Shown piece after piece: positions 55,363 through 64,000 of a stretch of 64,000 nucleotides of DNA. Under the pieces are notes generated by a model. It saw only the letters and a program-made list of their open reading frames with translations. It made no database searches and was not told the origin of the DNA. The stretch's first letter is position 1. Every line of letters begins with the position of its first letter. Made by a program: the position numbers and the translations under genes. The stretch lies in assembly GCF_001499995.1 (NCBI RefSeq), contig NZ_LQIU01000016.1:1-64000 (forward strand), in the 5' to 3' direction. The DNA comes from Mycobacterium sp. IS-1496. Its GTDB lineage: Bacteria; Actinomycetota; Actinomycetes; Mycobacteriales; Mycobacteriaceae.

Positions 55363-56280
55363 CTACGGCACGATCACGATCTTCCCGTTCAGGTGTCCGG
55401 CGCGGCTCTCGTCCAGGGCGGCGACCACCTCCTCCAACGGGTAGGTGCGGCTGATCGAGACGCTGAGGCGGTCCTGCTCGATGAGTGCCAGCAGTTCGCC
55501 AAGAGCCTCCCCGAGCACGCCGCCCGCACCGCCGACATGAAGCCGGATGCCGGTGTCGGCGGCGTCGAACGCCACCAGTGAGAGGACCCGGGCGGGGTCT
55601 CCGGTGAGTTCGATCGACATCGGGATCTCGCCCCGGCCCGAGGCGTCGAGCACGGCGTCGACTCCCTCGGGAGCTGCCGCACGGACCCGCTCGAGCAGTC
55701 CGTCGCCGTAGGTGACCGGCGTCGCGCCGATCGACCGCAGATAGTCGTGGTTGCGTTCGCTGGCCGTACCGATGACGGTGGCGCCTCGGGCGGTGGCCAG
55801 CTGAACCGCGAAAGTGCCGACACCGCCCGCGGCCGCGTGGACCAGCAGCGTGTCACCGGCGCCGACGCCGAGTTCCTGTAGCACGACATAGGCCGTGCCG
55901 CCCGCACCGGCAAGGGAACCGGCCACTTCCCAGCTCATGCCCTCGGGCTTGCGGACGAGGTCACCCGCGTCGGCCAGGGCGTAGTCGGCGAAAGCCGGTG
56001 TCGCCGAAACGCCCAGCACCGCGTCGCCGACCGCCCATTCCGTCACCCCGGAGCCGATTTCGTCGACCACGCCGGCCACATCGGATCCGGTGCCGGCGGG
56101 CAGTCGCAGCGGGATCTGTTCGCGCATGAAACCCGCGACGATCTTCCAGTCGATGGGGTTGACGCCCGCGGCTCGCACCGCGATGCGGACCTGACCGGGG
56201 CCGGGCGCCGGGGGCGGCGCATCGACCACCTTCAGGACGTCGGAGTCCCCGTATTCGGCGAATTGCGCGGTGCGTGACAT
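55363..56280 (-). CDS. NADP-dependent MDR oxidoreductase (quinone oxidoreductase-like)
   Basis: 305 residues from the ATG at 56280; an in-frame ATG at 56295 would add five. MDR features: AAGVNPIDWKIVAG, the GxxVxxxG-type turn AVGDAVLGVS, and the nucleotide motif HAAAGGVGTFAVQLA (AAxGGVG). No structural zinc Cys cluster, so it is the zinc-free quinone oxidoreductase type. Downstream of AlkD on the same strand by 58 nt. Confidence 0.85.
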   Translation of the reverse strand: MSRTAQFAEYGDSDVLKVVDAPPPAPGPGQVRIAVRAAGVNPIDWKIVAGFMREQIPLRLPAGTGSDVAGVVDEIGSGVTEWAVGDAVLGVSATPAFADYALADAGDLVRKPEGMSWEVAGSLAGAGGTAYVVLQELGVGAGDTLLVHAAAGGVGTFAVQLATARGATVIGTASERNHDYLRSIGATPVTYGDGLLERVRAAAPEGVDAVLDASGRGEIPMSIELTGDPARVLSLVAFDAADTGIRLHVGGAGGVLGEALGELLALIEQDRLSVSISRTYPLEEVVAALDESRAGHLNGKIVIVP

Positions 56281-56338
56281 CTGCCTGTCTCCCATCGGTC
56301 GAGGTGGTCCACGCGGTGCAACCACGGCAGGCGGCGTG

Positions 56339-57034
56339 TTACTCCGCGGGAGGCCGGAGATGCTTGCGCGCCTCGCGTTTGGAGAGACCGCTGAGCCGGT
56401 CCTCTCGTTCATCGACGAACGTCCGAACCCACTGCGGGTCGGTGCGCGCGTACTGCCGCAACGCCCAGCCGATCGCCTTGCGGATGAAGAACTCGGTGTC
56501 GCCGGCATTGGCGTCGATGGCCGACGTCAGCAGTTCGAGGTCGGTGCCGTCCTTGGCGCCCAACTGGGCGATGATCGCAGTCCTGCGCAGCCACAGGTTC
56601 CGATCGGTCGCCCAGCCGAGCACGATCGGCCGTACCCGCGCGGGATGCGACGCCAGTATCGGGCCGACCAGGTTGGCGGCGATCTCGTCGACGGTGTCCC
56701 ACCAACCACCGGCGATGATCAGTCGGCGATACATCGGGATCCGGTCCGCACTCTGGTACGGGCGGTAGCGCCGGTGGCGCGCGAGTTGGACTGCGGCGTA
56801 ACGCTCTTCGCGGTGTGTCGCCTCGGTGAACAAGCGCTCGACGGCGGCGTCGAACGCCTCCGCGGAGCCGAGGGGATGCGCGTCGAAGATCGGCGCGCAG
56901 ATCCGGCGCACGTCGGGGAGGCGCACACCGTGGTACGGCATCTCCGACCTCATGTAGGCCTGCATGGCCGGTGCGCGGGCCGGATCCGCTGCCGCGGCCA
57001 GAGCGCCGCGGACGTCGGCGATCAGCCCGGCCAT
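56339..57034 (-). CDS. DNA alkylation repair protein (AlkD-like HEAT-repeat glycosylase)
   Basis: 231 residues. AlkD-family segments: MQAYMRSEMPYHGVRLPDVR, GGWWDTVDEIAANLVG (key Trp and Asp), WLRRTAIIAQL and FFIRKAIGWALRQYA. Removes 3- and 7-alkylpurines from DNA by capturing the extrahelical base. Its ATG follows the gntP stop by one base, an odd position for a repair gene. Confidence 0.87.
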   Translation of the reverse strand: MAGLIADVRGALAAAADPARAPAMQAYMRSEMPYHGVRLPDVRRICAPIFDAHPLGSAEAFDAAVERLFTEATHREERYAAVQLARHRRYRPYQSADRIPMYRRLIIAGGWWDTVDEIAANLVGPILASHPARVRPIVLGWATDRNLWLRRTAIIAQLGAKDGTDLELLTSAIDANAGDTEFFIRKAIGWALRQYARTDPQWVRTFVDEREDRLSGLSKREARKHLRPPAE

Positions 57035-57035
57035 G

Positions 57036-58460
57036 TCAGGCGATGGCCCACAACCCGAGGCTGATGACGAAGGCGGTGAGCCCGAGCGTCGTCTCCATGA
57101 CCGTCCATGTCTTGAGGGTCGTTTTCACGTCCATGCCGAAGAACCGGCTGACCAACCAGAAGCCCGAGTCGTTGACGTGTGAGAGGACCGTCGCGCCGGC
57201 CGCGATGGCCATCACCAACGCCGTGAGCTGGACACTGCTCAGGCCCGCCGCGGCGACGGCTGCGCTGAGGAGGCCCGCCGTCGTCGTCAACGCGACGGTC
57301 GCCGAACCCTGCGCGACGCGAAGCAGCGTGGAGATCAGGAACGCCTGCAGGATCAACGAGATACCGAGGTTCGACAGTGAGCTGCTCAGCGCGTCGCCGA
57401 TACCGCTCAGCCGCAGCACGCCCCCGAACATCCCGCCGGCGCCGGTGATGAGGATGATCGCGCAGATGGGGCCGAGGGCGTTGTCGAGGATGTCGGTGAC
57501 CGCGGCCATGGACCGGCCGCGCAACCCCAGGACAAGAGTCGCCACGATCACCGTGATCAACAGCGCAATCGAGGTGTTGCCGAGCAGTTTGAGGTACTCC
57601 GCCCACGTCGCACCCTCCTCGATCACGCCGGCGGTCATCAGCGTGTCGAGCACGGTGTTGAAGGAGATCAGCACGAACGGCAGCAGCAACACCCCGAGCA
57701 CGGTGAGGAACGCCGGCGGGGTCCGGGTGAGCGTGCGTGTCGTGCCGGCCGCGGAGGTGTCGGCTTCGTCGACGTCTCGGCCGCCGTTCATCTCACCGAA
57801 CAACGTGGCGGGGATGTCGACGTGCACGCGTCGTCCGATGACCTGGGAGACCAGGAACGCCCCGACGTACCAGGACACGATGGCGACCGGGACGCCGATG
57901 ATGAGGGTGAGACCGATGTTGGCGCCGAGCAGTTCGGCGGCCGCGACCGGGCCGGGATGCGGCGGGACCAACGCGTGCATGGCCGCGAAGGCGCCGGCGG
58001 CCGGGAACGCGTAGAGCAGCATCGAGCCGCCGAAGCGCCGCGCGACCGTCATGATGATCGGGAGGAACACGACCAGCCCGGCGTCGAAGAAGATCGGGAA
58101 CCCGAACAGCAGGGCGGCCACGCCGAGCGCGAACGGTGCACGCTTCTCGCCGAACCGGCCGATCAGGGTGTCAGCGAGAACCTGTGCGCCGCCAGTGATC
58201 TCGAGAAGCCTGCCGATCATGACGCCGAACCCGACGAGCAGTGCCACCGAGCCCAGCGTGTTCGAGAAGCCGTAGGCCAGCGCGTCGGGCACATCGGCCA
58301 CCGGGATGCCCGCGGCGAGCGCCGTGAGCGCACTCACCAGCACCAGGGAGAGGAAGGCGTGGAGCTTGACCTTGATGATGAGGAACAGCAGTAGCGCGAC
58401 GGCGCCCGCGGCGATCAGCAGCAGCGTGGCAGTGCCGTACGCGGGATCAATGGCCTCCAC
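57036..58460 (-). CDS. gntP: GntP family gluconate permease
   Basis: 474 residues, GTG start. About 12-14 TM helices; GntP-type sequences GFGVMIGRLLEITGGAQVLADTL, GFPIFFDAGLVVFLPI and ALVPPHPGPVAAAELLGANIG. Proton-coupled gluconate uptake. 36 nt downstream of gntK. Confidence 0.9.
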   Translation of the reverse strand: MEAIDPAYGTATLLLIAAGAVALLLFLIIKVKLHAFLSLVLVSALTALAAGIPVADVPDALAYGFSNTLGSVALLVGFGVMIGRLLEITGGAQVLADTLIGRFGEKRAPFALGVAALLFGFPIFFDAGLVVFLPIIMTVARRFGGSMLLYAFPAAGAFAAMHALVPPHPGPVAAAELLGANIGLTLIIGVPVAIVSWYVGAFLVSQVIGRRVHVDIPATLFGEMNGGRDVDEADTSAAGTTRTLTRTPPAFLTVLGVLLLPFVLISFNTVLDTLMTAGVIEEGATWAEYLKLLGNTSIALLITVIVATLVLGLRGRSMAAVTDILDNALGPICAIILITGAGGMFGGVLRLSGIGDALSSSLSNLGISLILQAFLISTLLRVAQGSATVALTTTAGLLSAAVAAAGLSSVQLTALVMAIAAGATVLSHVNDSGFWLVSRFFGMDVKTTLKTWTVMETTLGLTAFVISLGLWAIA

Positions 58461-58496
58461 GCGAACCCCCGACCACAGTGACGTCCATACCCCGAC

Positions 58497-59012
58497 TCAT
58501 CTGTCCTCCTTCTCGGCTGTGTGGGAATCTCGTGTGCTGACGTAACTCTCGATGATCGAGTCGATGCTCTGGTCAATATCGATGGCGACGCCGCGCTCAT
58601 CGGAATCGAGGGGCTCCAGCGTCTCGAACTGCGACGCGAGCAGCGTCGCAGGCATGAAGTGGCCCGGCCGGCTGGCCTGCCGTCGACCGATGGTCTCGAC
58701 AGAACCCGCCAGATGGAGGAACTCGACCTCGGCGCAATGCCGCCGCAGTTGGTCTCGGTACTTGCGCTTGAGCGCGGAGCAGCTCATCACTCCACCGTCG
58801 CCGTGCGCCGCCAGCCACTCACCGATCGACTCCAGCCAGGGATGCCGGTCGTCGTCGTCGAGGGGATGTCCGGCCGTCATCTTCGCGATGTTCTCCGCGG
58901 GATGGAAGTCGTCGGCGTCGGCGAAAGGCACCCGCAGGCGCTGCGCCAACGCCGCGCCGACGGTCGACTTACCGGACCCCGAAACCCCCATGACGACGAT
59001 CGGTGCTGCCAT
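58497..59012 (-). CDS. gntK: gluconokinase
   Basis: 171 residues from the ATG at 59012 (a GTG at 59021 would add three). Walker A GVSGSGKSTVGAALA; gluconate-binding ADADDFHPAENIAKM and HPWLESIGEWLA; CSALKRKYRDQLR. Phosphorylates gluconate to 6-phosphogluconate, feeding the pentose-phosphate pathway. First gene of gntK-gntP-alkD; divergent from the GntR regulator. Confidence 0.92.
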   Translation of the reverse strand: MAAPIVVMGVSGSGKSTVGAALAQRLRVPFADADDFHPAENIAKMTAGHPLDDDDRHPWLESIGEWLAAHGDGGVMSCSALKRKYRDQLRRHCAEVEFLHLAGSVETIGRRQASRPGHFMPATLLASQFETLEPLDSDERGVAIDIDQSIDSIIESYVSTRDSHTAEKEDR

Positions 59013-59059
59013 ACCCTCCACCCACCTCGTGTGTGCGACGTCACATAGCCTGCATCAAT

Positions 59060-59068
59060 AGTCATACT
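59060..59068. promoter_or_regulatory. candidate GntR operator between gntK and its regulator
   Basis: AGTCATACT reads as AGT-CAT-ACT, a small dyad in the A/T-rich centre of the divergent intergenic region. Its form resembles FCD-type GntR sites, but the assignment is weak. Confidence 0.25.
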
Positions 59069-59136
59069 TTTACAAGTGGCAAGTGCGAAACAGGCTGTTC
59101 CTTCCGTGGGGTGCGTGGGTCTGACATGATTTAACT

Positions 59137-59844
59137 ATGCTCGATCGGCCGTACGCCGGCGCTCTTCACGGCAGCCTTCTGACTGCCCTGGGGACCGCGA
59201 TCGTGTCGGGTCGGTACGCCCCCAGTGCGATCCTCACCCTGGACGGAGTGAGCGCTGAGCACGGCGTGTCGCGCACCGCCGCCCGCGAGGCGATCCGCGT
59301 GCTGGAATCCCTGGGGATGGTCGCGTCGCGGCGTCGGGTCGGGATCACGGTTCAGCCGGCGGAGAAGTGGAACGTCTTCGACCCGATGCTGATCCGGTGG
59401 CGGCTGGACGTCGGGAACCGCACCGCCGTATTGGTGTCGCTGTCGGAGTTGCGCCTGGGCTTCGAGCCGGCCGCGGCGGCGTTGGCGGCGCGGCGGGCCA
59501 CCCCGCATCAGTGCCGGGTCATGGCTTCTGCGGTGTCCGACATGGTCGTACACGGACGCGCGGGAGATCTCGACGCGTATCTGCTGGCGGACAAGCTGTT
59601 TCATCAGACACTGCTGGAAGCCAGTGGCAACGAGATGTTCCGGGCGTTGGCCGGCGTGGTCGCCGAAGTGCTCACCGGCCGCACCCACCACGGCATGATG
59701 CCGGAGAAGCCCAACCTCGCGGCGATCGCGTTGCACGACGAGGTCGCGCGCGCGATCAGGATGGGCGAGGAGAAGCAGGCCGAGCAGGCGATGCGCGCCA
59801 TCATCGACGAGGCGGCATCCGCCGTCGTCAACGAGTCGCAGTAG
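59137..59844 (+). CDS. GntR family (FCD) regulator of the gluconate operon
   Basis: 235 residues. Winged helix at ~14-70 (LTLDGVSAEHGVSRTAAREAIRVLESLGMV); FCD effector domain ~90-225 (LSELRLGFEPAAAALAARRAT, DKLFHQTLLEASGNEMF, LHDEVARAIRMGEEKQAEQAM). Divergent from gntK across ~125 bp; probably represses the gluconate operon in the absence of gluconate or 6-phosphogluconate. Confidence 0.88.
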   Translation: MLDRPYAGALHGSLLTALGTAIVSGRYAPSAILTLDGVSAEHGVSRTAAREAIRVLESLGMVASRRRVGITVQPAEKWNVFDPMLIRWRLDVGNRTAVLVSLSELRLGFEPAAAALAARRATPHQCRVMASAVSDMVVHGRAGDLDAYLLADKLFHQTLLEASGNEMFRALAGVVAEVLTGRTHHGMMPEKPNLAAIALHDEVARAIRMGEEKQAEQAMRAIIDEAASAVVNESQ

Positions 59845-59930
59845 TCCGGCTCTCGATAACGATTCGAAACCCGTTGTGTTGCGGGATGACACAAGCGCGC
59901 TGACAGCGCGGCGACGAACACTATGGTCAC

Positions 59931-61070
59931 GTGGTGCACCGGCGAACGGCCCTCAAGCTCCCGCTGTACCTGGCCGCAGCCGCGGCACTGACCCGAGTAC
60001 CTGTGGTCTCTGCTGCGCCGAGCCGATGGACGGCTGACCGCGCCAATGCCTGGTACGCGGCGCAGGGATGGCTGCTCGGCGCCAACTACGTCACCTCCAC
60101 CGCCGGGAACCAGATCGAGATGTTCCAGGCGGGCACTTACGATCCGCGTCGCATCGATGCCGAACTCCGGCTGGCACAGCAGATCGGATTCAACACCGTG
60201 CGGGTGTTCCTCCACGATCTGCTGTGGGCCACCGACCGGGTGGGCTTCAGCCACCGGCTCGCCCAGTTCGTGGGCATCGCGGCGAGGCACAACATCAAGC
60301 CGCTCTTCGTCCTGTTCGATTCGTGCTGGGATCCGCAGCCGAAGGCGGGTCGTCAGCGGGCCCCGATCGCCGGAGTGCACAACTCCGGTTGGGTGCAGAG
60401 CCCGGGGGCCGCACGTCTGCAGGACCCGGGCTACACCCGTGTCCTGCAGAGTTACGTCACAGGTGTGGTCGGCCAGTTCCGCGACGATCCTCGTGTACTC
60501 GGCTGGGACGTGTGGAACGAACCGGACAATCCGGCGCGCGACTACCGCAAGGTGGAGCACGAGGACAAGCAGGAACTGGTCGAGGCGTTCCTGCCCCACG
60601 TCTTCCAGTGGACCCGGGCCGTCAATCCGGTGCAGCCGTTGACCAGCGGTGTGTGGCAGGGGCATTGGAGGGATCCGGGAAGCCGCAGCGCGATCTGCAG
60701 CCTGCAGCTCGAGCATTCGGACGTCATCACCTTCCACAGCTACGGCGATCCGGGCGAGTTCGAGGCCCGCATCGACGAACTCACTCCGCTGGGACGGCCG
60801 ATCCTGTGCACCGAGTACCTGGCGCGGGGCTTGGGCAGCACCGTGGAAGGAATTCTCCCGGTTGCCAAGCGGCGCAACGTCGGGGCGTACAACTGGGGCT
60901 TCGTCGCCGGGAGGACGCAGACGTATCTGCCGTGGGATTCGTGGAAGGAGCCCTACACCTCGCCTCCCGATCCGTGGTTCAGCGACCTGCTGCACCCGGA
61001 TGGGCGGCCCTATGCGGAGGACGAGATCCGCGTCATCCGGAAGCTCGCCGGAGCCGGCACCGCGAACTGA
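59931..61070 (+). CDS. secreted GH5-like glycoside hydrolase
   Basis: 379 residues, GTG start (59931 or 59934). A Tat-like RR followed by a hydrophobic stretch (HRRTALKLPLYLAAAAALTRVPVVSA) suggests export. TIM barrel: GFNTVRVFLHDLLW, acid/base Glu in WDVWNEPDNPARD, and nucleophile Glu in ILCTEYLARG. These are the clan GH-A positions of family 5/cellulase-like enzymes. TATGGT at 59922-59927 would allow a leaderless start at 59934. Natural polysaccharide substrate unknown. Confidence 0.8.
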   Translation: MVHRRTALKLPLYLAAAAALTRVPVVSAAPSRWTADRANAWYAAQGWLLGANYVTSTAGNQIEMFQAGTYDPRRIDAELRLAQQIGFNTVRVFLHDLLWATDRVGFSHRLAQFVGIAARHNIKPLFVLFDSCWDPQPKAGRQRAPIAGVHNSGWVQSPGAARLQDPGYTRVLQSYVTGVVGQFRDDPRVLGWDVWNEPDNPARDYRKVEHEDKQELVEAFLPHVFQWTRAVNPVQPLTSGVWQGHWRDPGSRSAICSLQLEHSDVITFHSYGDPGEFEARIDELTPLGRPILCTEYLARGLGSTVEGILPVAKRRNVGAYNWGFVAGRTQTYLPWDSWKEPYTSPPDPWFSDLLHPDGRPYAEDEIRVIRKLAGAGTAN

Positions 61071-61080
61071 GGCAGAAGTG

Positions 61081-62124
61081 TCAGCTGAAGCGGACGTTCA
61101 TCGTCGCGAGGCCGAAGATCTTCTTGCCCTGCGATTTCGCCGCGACCACGATGACACCGGAGCGGGTCGCCGGGTCCAATGACTTGATGCGCCCGCTGAA
61201 TTCGATGTCGGCGCCCTCCTTGGCCGGCACGACCGCGGGGGCGGACAGCCGCACGGCGTAGCGGGTGACCGCGCCGGGGTCGCCGGTCCACGCGGAGGCG
61301 AATCCGGCACCGAGACCCATTGTGAGCATGCCGTGGGCGATCACGTCGGGGAGCCCGGCCAGTTTGGCGATGTCCTCGTCCCAGTGGATCGGATTGGCGT
61401 CACCGGCCACGCCGGCGTAGTTGACCAGGTCACCGCGCGACAGTCGGGTGTGGCGCACCGGCAACTCGTCGCCGACTCTCACGTCGTCGAACGAGGGCGT
61501 CGCGGGTGTGCGCGTCAGGCCACCGTCGGCGATCCGGATCTCACCCTCGGGGCGCACCGTCTTCTCGTAGTGGCCGTCCAGGCTGCCGACTCCGGAGAAA
61601 TCGACGTCGTGCATCATCGCGTTCTGCACGGCTGTCTTGACGTCAGGGTTGAGGTCCTCGGCGGTGACGCCGACGACAGTGGTGTGCAGGGTGTGCACCC
61701 GTTCGCCTGCCGCGTCGGTGAAGGTGTTGGTCACCGTGATCATGTCGCGGCCGGCGATCCTGCGCACCGAGGTCAGCTCGACGTCGACGTGGAGTTCGTC
61801 GCCGGACACGATCGGCCGGTGCTGCTCGAAGACCTCCTCGGTCTGCAGATAGGTGTCGTACCCGACGACGATCTGCTCGAACATGCGGCGGTTGCAGGAC
61901 ATCCCCGGGGCCGAGGTGAAGGTCAGCGGTGCCACCAGACCCGAATAGCCCAACGCGGCGGCGGCGGCGACGTCCCAGTGCGCCGGGTGGTAGTCCTGAA
62001 CGGCCCGGGCGTATTCGCGGACCTTCTCGCGGCCGACCAGGTAGGTGTCGTCCATCTGGTAGTAGTGGCCGACCCGGGCTTCGAGCGGCGACGCTTCTGG
62101 TGCTGCGGTCATCGATTCACTCAA
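61081..62124 (-). CDS. fused MaoC-type (3R)-hydroxyacyl dehydratase
   Basis: 347 residues: two hot-dog domains. The N-terminal half (~25-165) is the FAS1-dehydratase-like non-catalytic fold (VREYARAVQDYHPAHWDVAAA); the C-terminal half (~210-345) keeps the hydratase motif YAGVAGDANPIHWDEDIAKLAGLPDVIAHGML with Asp and His. Hydrates trans-2-enoyl thioesters, with roles in fatty-acid degradation or synthesis. Standalone transcription unit. Confidence 0.87.
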   Translation of the reverse strand: MSESMTAAPEASPLEARVGHYYQMDDTYLVGREKVREYARAVQDYHPAHWDVAAAAALGYSGLVAPLTFTSAPGMSCNRRMFEQIVVGYDTYLQTEEVFEQHRPIVSGDELHVDVELTSVRRIAGRDMITVTNTFTDAAGERVHTLHTTVVGVTAEDLNPDVKTAVQNAMMHDVDFSGVGSLDGHYEKTVRPEGEIRIADGGLTRTPATPSFDDVRVGDELPVRHTRLSRGDLVNYAGVAGDANPIHWDEDIAKLAGLPDVIAHGMLTMGLGAGFASAWTGDPGAVTRYAVRLSAPAVVPAKEGADIEFSGRIKSLDPATRSGVIVVAAKSQGKKIFGLATMNVRFS

Positions 62125-62202
62125 CTCTTCTGCCGGCTTGTCGCGGAGACCGACCCAAGCACAGTAACCGGCGGCGACCGTCGACCGACAAACCGACGGG
62201 TG

Positions 62203-62631
62203 TCAGGCCAGGGCGTCACCGAGCTTGGTGAGCAGTTCGGTGAGCAGCTTCTTCTCGTCGTCGCTGAATCCGGCGAACATCGCGTGCGCGGCCCGGGTGT
62301 ACTGCGCCCGCCATTCCCGCGCCTGCTCGCGGCCCGGCTCCGTGGTGGTCAAACGCACTGCCCGACGGTCGTTCTCGTCCGGTGCGCGCGCCACGAGCCC
62401 TTCCCGCACGAGCGCGTCCACCAGGGTCGACGCGGTCGCCTGGGTGATCCCCACCGCCCGAGCCACATCGGCGGACCGAACCGGTTGCAGCCGGTCGATC
62501 TCGGCGAGGAGTTTCGACCGGGGAGTCGAGACGCCACGGTCGCCGAGATGTTCGTCGAACGCTCTGACAACCGACTTCGCGGCGCGGCCGAATGCGTCGG
62601 CGAGTTGCGCAGCGACCTGCTGGTCTTCCAC
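62203..62631 (-). CDS. MarR family regulator
   Basis: 142 residues from the GTG at 62631, chosen because GAGGAG lies 7 nt upstream; an ATG at 62670 has no such signal. Winged helix: SADVARAVGITQATASTLVDALVREGLVARAPDENDRRAVRLTTTEPG. Divergent from the aldo/keto reductase across ~90 bp, so it likely controls that gene. The A/T-rich intergenic stretch carries two ATAGTT repeats (within 62674-62696), possible operator parts. Confidence 0.87.
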   Translation of the reverse strand: MEDQQVAAQLADAFGRAAKSVVRAFDEHLGDRGVSTPRSKLLAEIDRLQPVRSADVARAVGITQATASTLVDALVREGLVARAPDENDRRAVRLTTTEPGREQAREWRAQYTRAAHAMFAGFSDDEKKLLTELLTKLGDALA

Positions 62632-62722
62632 GAGAGATCTCCTCAGAACGGTTGACCAGAATATCAGCATTCATATAGTTTGATAGCAGATAGTTAGAGA
62701 CCTAATGAAAGGCTGACGCCTC

Positions 62723-63580
62723 GTGACCACGACGTTCCCCCTCGGCCCGTACACCGTCCGACGCGTCGGATTCGGCGCCATGCAGCTGCCCGGACCCGGA
62801 GTGTTCGGCCCGCCGCGCGACCACGATCAGGCGATCGCGGTGCTGCGGCGCGCGGTCGAACTCGGTGTCGACCACATCGACACCGCACAGTTCTACGGAC
62901 CGAACGTCGCCAACGAGCTGATCCGCGAGGCGCTGCACCCGTACCCCGACAACCTCGCCCTGGTCAGCAAGGTGGGCGGCAAGCGGGACGACCAGGCCAA
63001 CTGGCTGCCCGCCCAGGAACCCGAGGACCTGCGCCGCGACATCGAGGCGAACCTGCAGACCCTCGGGGTGGACCGGCTGGCGGCGGTGAACCTGCGGGTG
63101 TTCGGGGACGACATCGGCGGTCCCGCGCGGGTCGACCGTGGGCTGTTCGAGCGGCAACTCGACACGATGATCGCCGCCCGCGACGAAGGACTGATCGCCG
63201 GGATCGGCCTGAGCAGCGTCTCACGCGAACACCTCGAGATCGCGCTGGAGCGCACCGAGATCGCCTGCGTGCAGAACGCGTACAACCTCGCCGACCGCAC
63301 GTCTGCGCCCGTGCTCGACCTGTGCGTCGAACGGAACATCGCGTTCGTGCCGTTCTTCCCGCTCGGTTCGGGGTTCGTCGCCGACAACCCGGTGCTCGGC
63401 AACCCGACCATCAAGCGCGTCGCCGGCGAGCTGAACCGGACTCCGGCGCAGATCGCCCTGGCGTGGACGCTGAACGTGGCCCCGAACGTGCTGCTGATCC
63501 CCGGGACGTCGTCGGTCGCGCATCTCGAGGAGAACCTGGCAGTCGCCGACATCGACCTGCCGGTGGACCTGCCGCTGTAG
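62723..63580 (+). CDS. aldo/keto reductase
   Basis: 285 residues, GTG start. Catalytic Asp and Tyr lie in DHIDTAQFYGP, Lys in ALVSKVGG; the NADP-binding end has PGTSSVAHLEEN. A (beta/alpha)8 NADPH-dependent carbonyl reductase of broad specificity. GAAAGG sits 10 nt upstream of the start. Divergent from the MarR gene. Confidence 0.9.
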   Translation: MTTTFPLGPYTVRRVGFGAMQLPGPGVFGPPRDHDQAIAVLRRAVELGVDHIDTAQFYGPNVANELIREALHPYPDNLALVSKVGGKRDDQANWLPAQEPEDLRRDIEANLQTLGVDRLAAVNLRVFGDDIGGPARVDRGLFERQLDTMIAARDEGLIAGIGLSSVSREHLEIALERTEIACVQNAYNLADRTSAPVLDLCVERNIAFVPFFPLGSGFVADNPVLGNPTIKRVAGELNRTPAQIALAWTLNVAPNVLLIPGTSSVAHLEENLAVADIDLPVDLPL

Positions 63581-63583
63581 TGG

Positions 63584-64000
63584 TCACCGGTGGCCCGGTT
63601 GGTGCGACGGTTCGGGTGCGGGGAGGTTCAGTGCGACGGTGGGTGGGCCTGCCGCGGGCGGGCGAGGTGAGTAGCTCAGGCCGTTGGGTCCTTCACCCAC
63701 CGGGATCGTGGCGGAAACCCTCTGGCCGGCCAGGTCGATGACCGAGACGCTGTCGTCGTAGCTGTTGGTCACCCACCCCAGCCGGCCACCGGGATCGATC
63801 ACCACCCCGTGCGGACCCGCCCCGGTCCCGACGGTGGCACGTACCGACATCGTGCCCGTGTCGATCAGCGACGCAGCATGCCCGGGGACGTCCGGGGTGC
63901 CCTGGTCGGCCGACAGCACCAGGGTGTCGTCCGGTGTGAGGTACAGCTGCACGGGTGCCGCGGACACCGTCACCCTGCCGACCACTGTGCGGGTGCCGAG
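63584..64000 (-). CDS. YVTN-type beta-propeller protein, C-terminal part (N-terminus beyond window)
   Basis: The last ~138 residues are seen and the frame is open to the edge. Repeat blocks: VQLYLTPDDTLVLSADQGT, GPHGVVIDPGGRLGWVTNSYDDSVSVIDLAG and VGEGPNGLSYSP are successive YncE-like (YVTN) blades. Its stop lies 3 nt beyond the aldo/keto reductase stop (convergent). Usually an exported or periplasmic protein of unknown role. Confidence 0.78.
   Translation of the reverse strand, partial: LGTRTVVGRVTVSAAPVQLYLTPDDTLVLSADQGTPDVPGHAASLIDTGTMSVRATVGTGAGPHGVVIDPGGRLGWVTNSYDDSVSVIDLAGQRVSATIPVGEGPNGLSYSPRPPAAGPPTVALNLPAPEPSHQPGHR

Noticed and set aside
59896..59910. CGCGCT-GAC-AGCGCG hairpin after the gluconate regulator as a terminator
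   Set aside because: Only six base pairs with a three-base loop and no U tract; too weak to call in a GC-rich genome.

Overview
The window is high-GC actinobacterial chromosome and almost certainly comes from a rapidly growing Mycobacterium (Mycolicibacterium). From about 1 to 32 kb the gene order follows the M. tuberculosis block Rv0036c to Rv0058: TIGR03084 protein, MFS, YqgE, small membrane protein, Mtc28, leuS, MarR, GntR, F420-type luciferase-like oxidoreductase, alpha/beta hydrolase, ino1, PadR, DUF1707, DUF5318, ponA1, GT87, rpsF, ssb, rpsR1, rplI, dnaB. Family and synteny statements are from memory; no database search was run.

1-9.4 kb: envelope and housekeeping genes, leuS, and a glucosylglycerate hydrolase (ggH) with its known catalytic residues. 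9.4-12.6 kb: a polar amino-acid ABC importer with a fused binding protein and permease, plus a GntR regulator. 12.6-19.5 kb: F420 oxidoreductase, predicted propeller protein, PhoX phosphatase, a secreted acidic-linker metalloprotease and an Rv0045c-type hydrolase. 19.6-27.1 kb: ino1-padR, DUF1707, and the overlapping DUF5318-ponA1-GT87 operon. 27.2-31.9 kb: rpsF-ssb-rpsR1-rplI ending in a strong hairpin, a cluster of DnaA-box-like sequences, and dnaB interrupted by a class 3-type intein.

32.2-43.8 kb is an accessory segment. A tightly coupled minus-strand operon (two DUF1989 proteins, urea/guanidine carboxylase, allophanate hydrolase with an extra C-terminal domain, a 2-oxoglutarate/Fe(II) dioxygenase, a sodium:solute symporter and a TetR regulator) fits guanidine assimilation. 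The dioxygenase and symporter may let the cell import a guanidino compound and release guanidine from it. Two matching palindromes 95 bp apart bracket a candidate promoter. A dead IS481 transposase lies immediately upstream.

44-54 kb: a DUF222/HNH gene with a degenerate SOS box, secreted peptidoglycan-type proteins, surE with a PfkB kinase, a Tat-exported DUF1906 protein and a secreted lipase-like protein. 54-64 kb: a flavin monooxygenase-like protein, an MDR oxidoreductase, a gluconate operon (gntK-gntP-alkD) with a divergent GntR regulator, a GH5-like glycosidase, a MaoC dehydratase, a MarR regulator divergent from an aldo/keto reductase, and the end of a YVTN propeller gene. I saw no rRNA, tRNA or CRISPR array.
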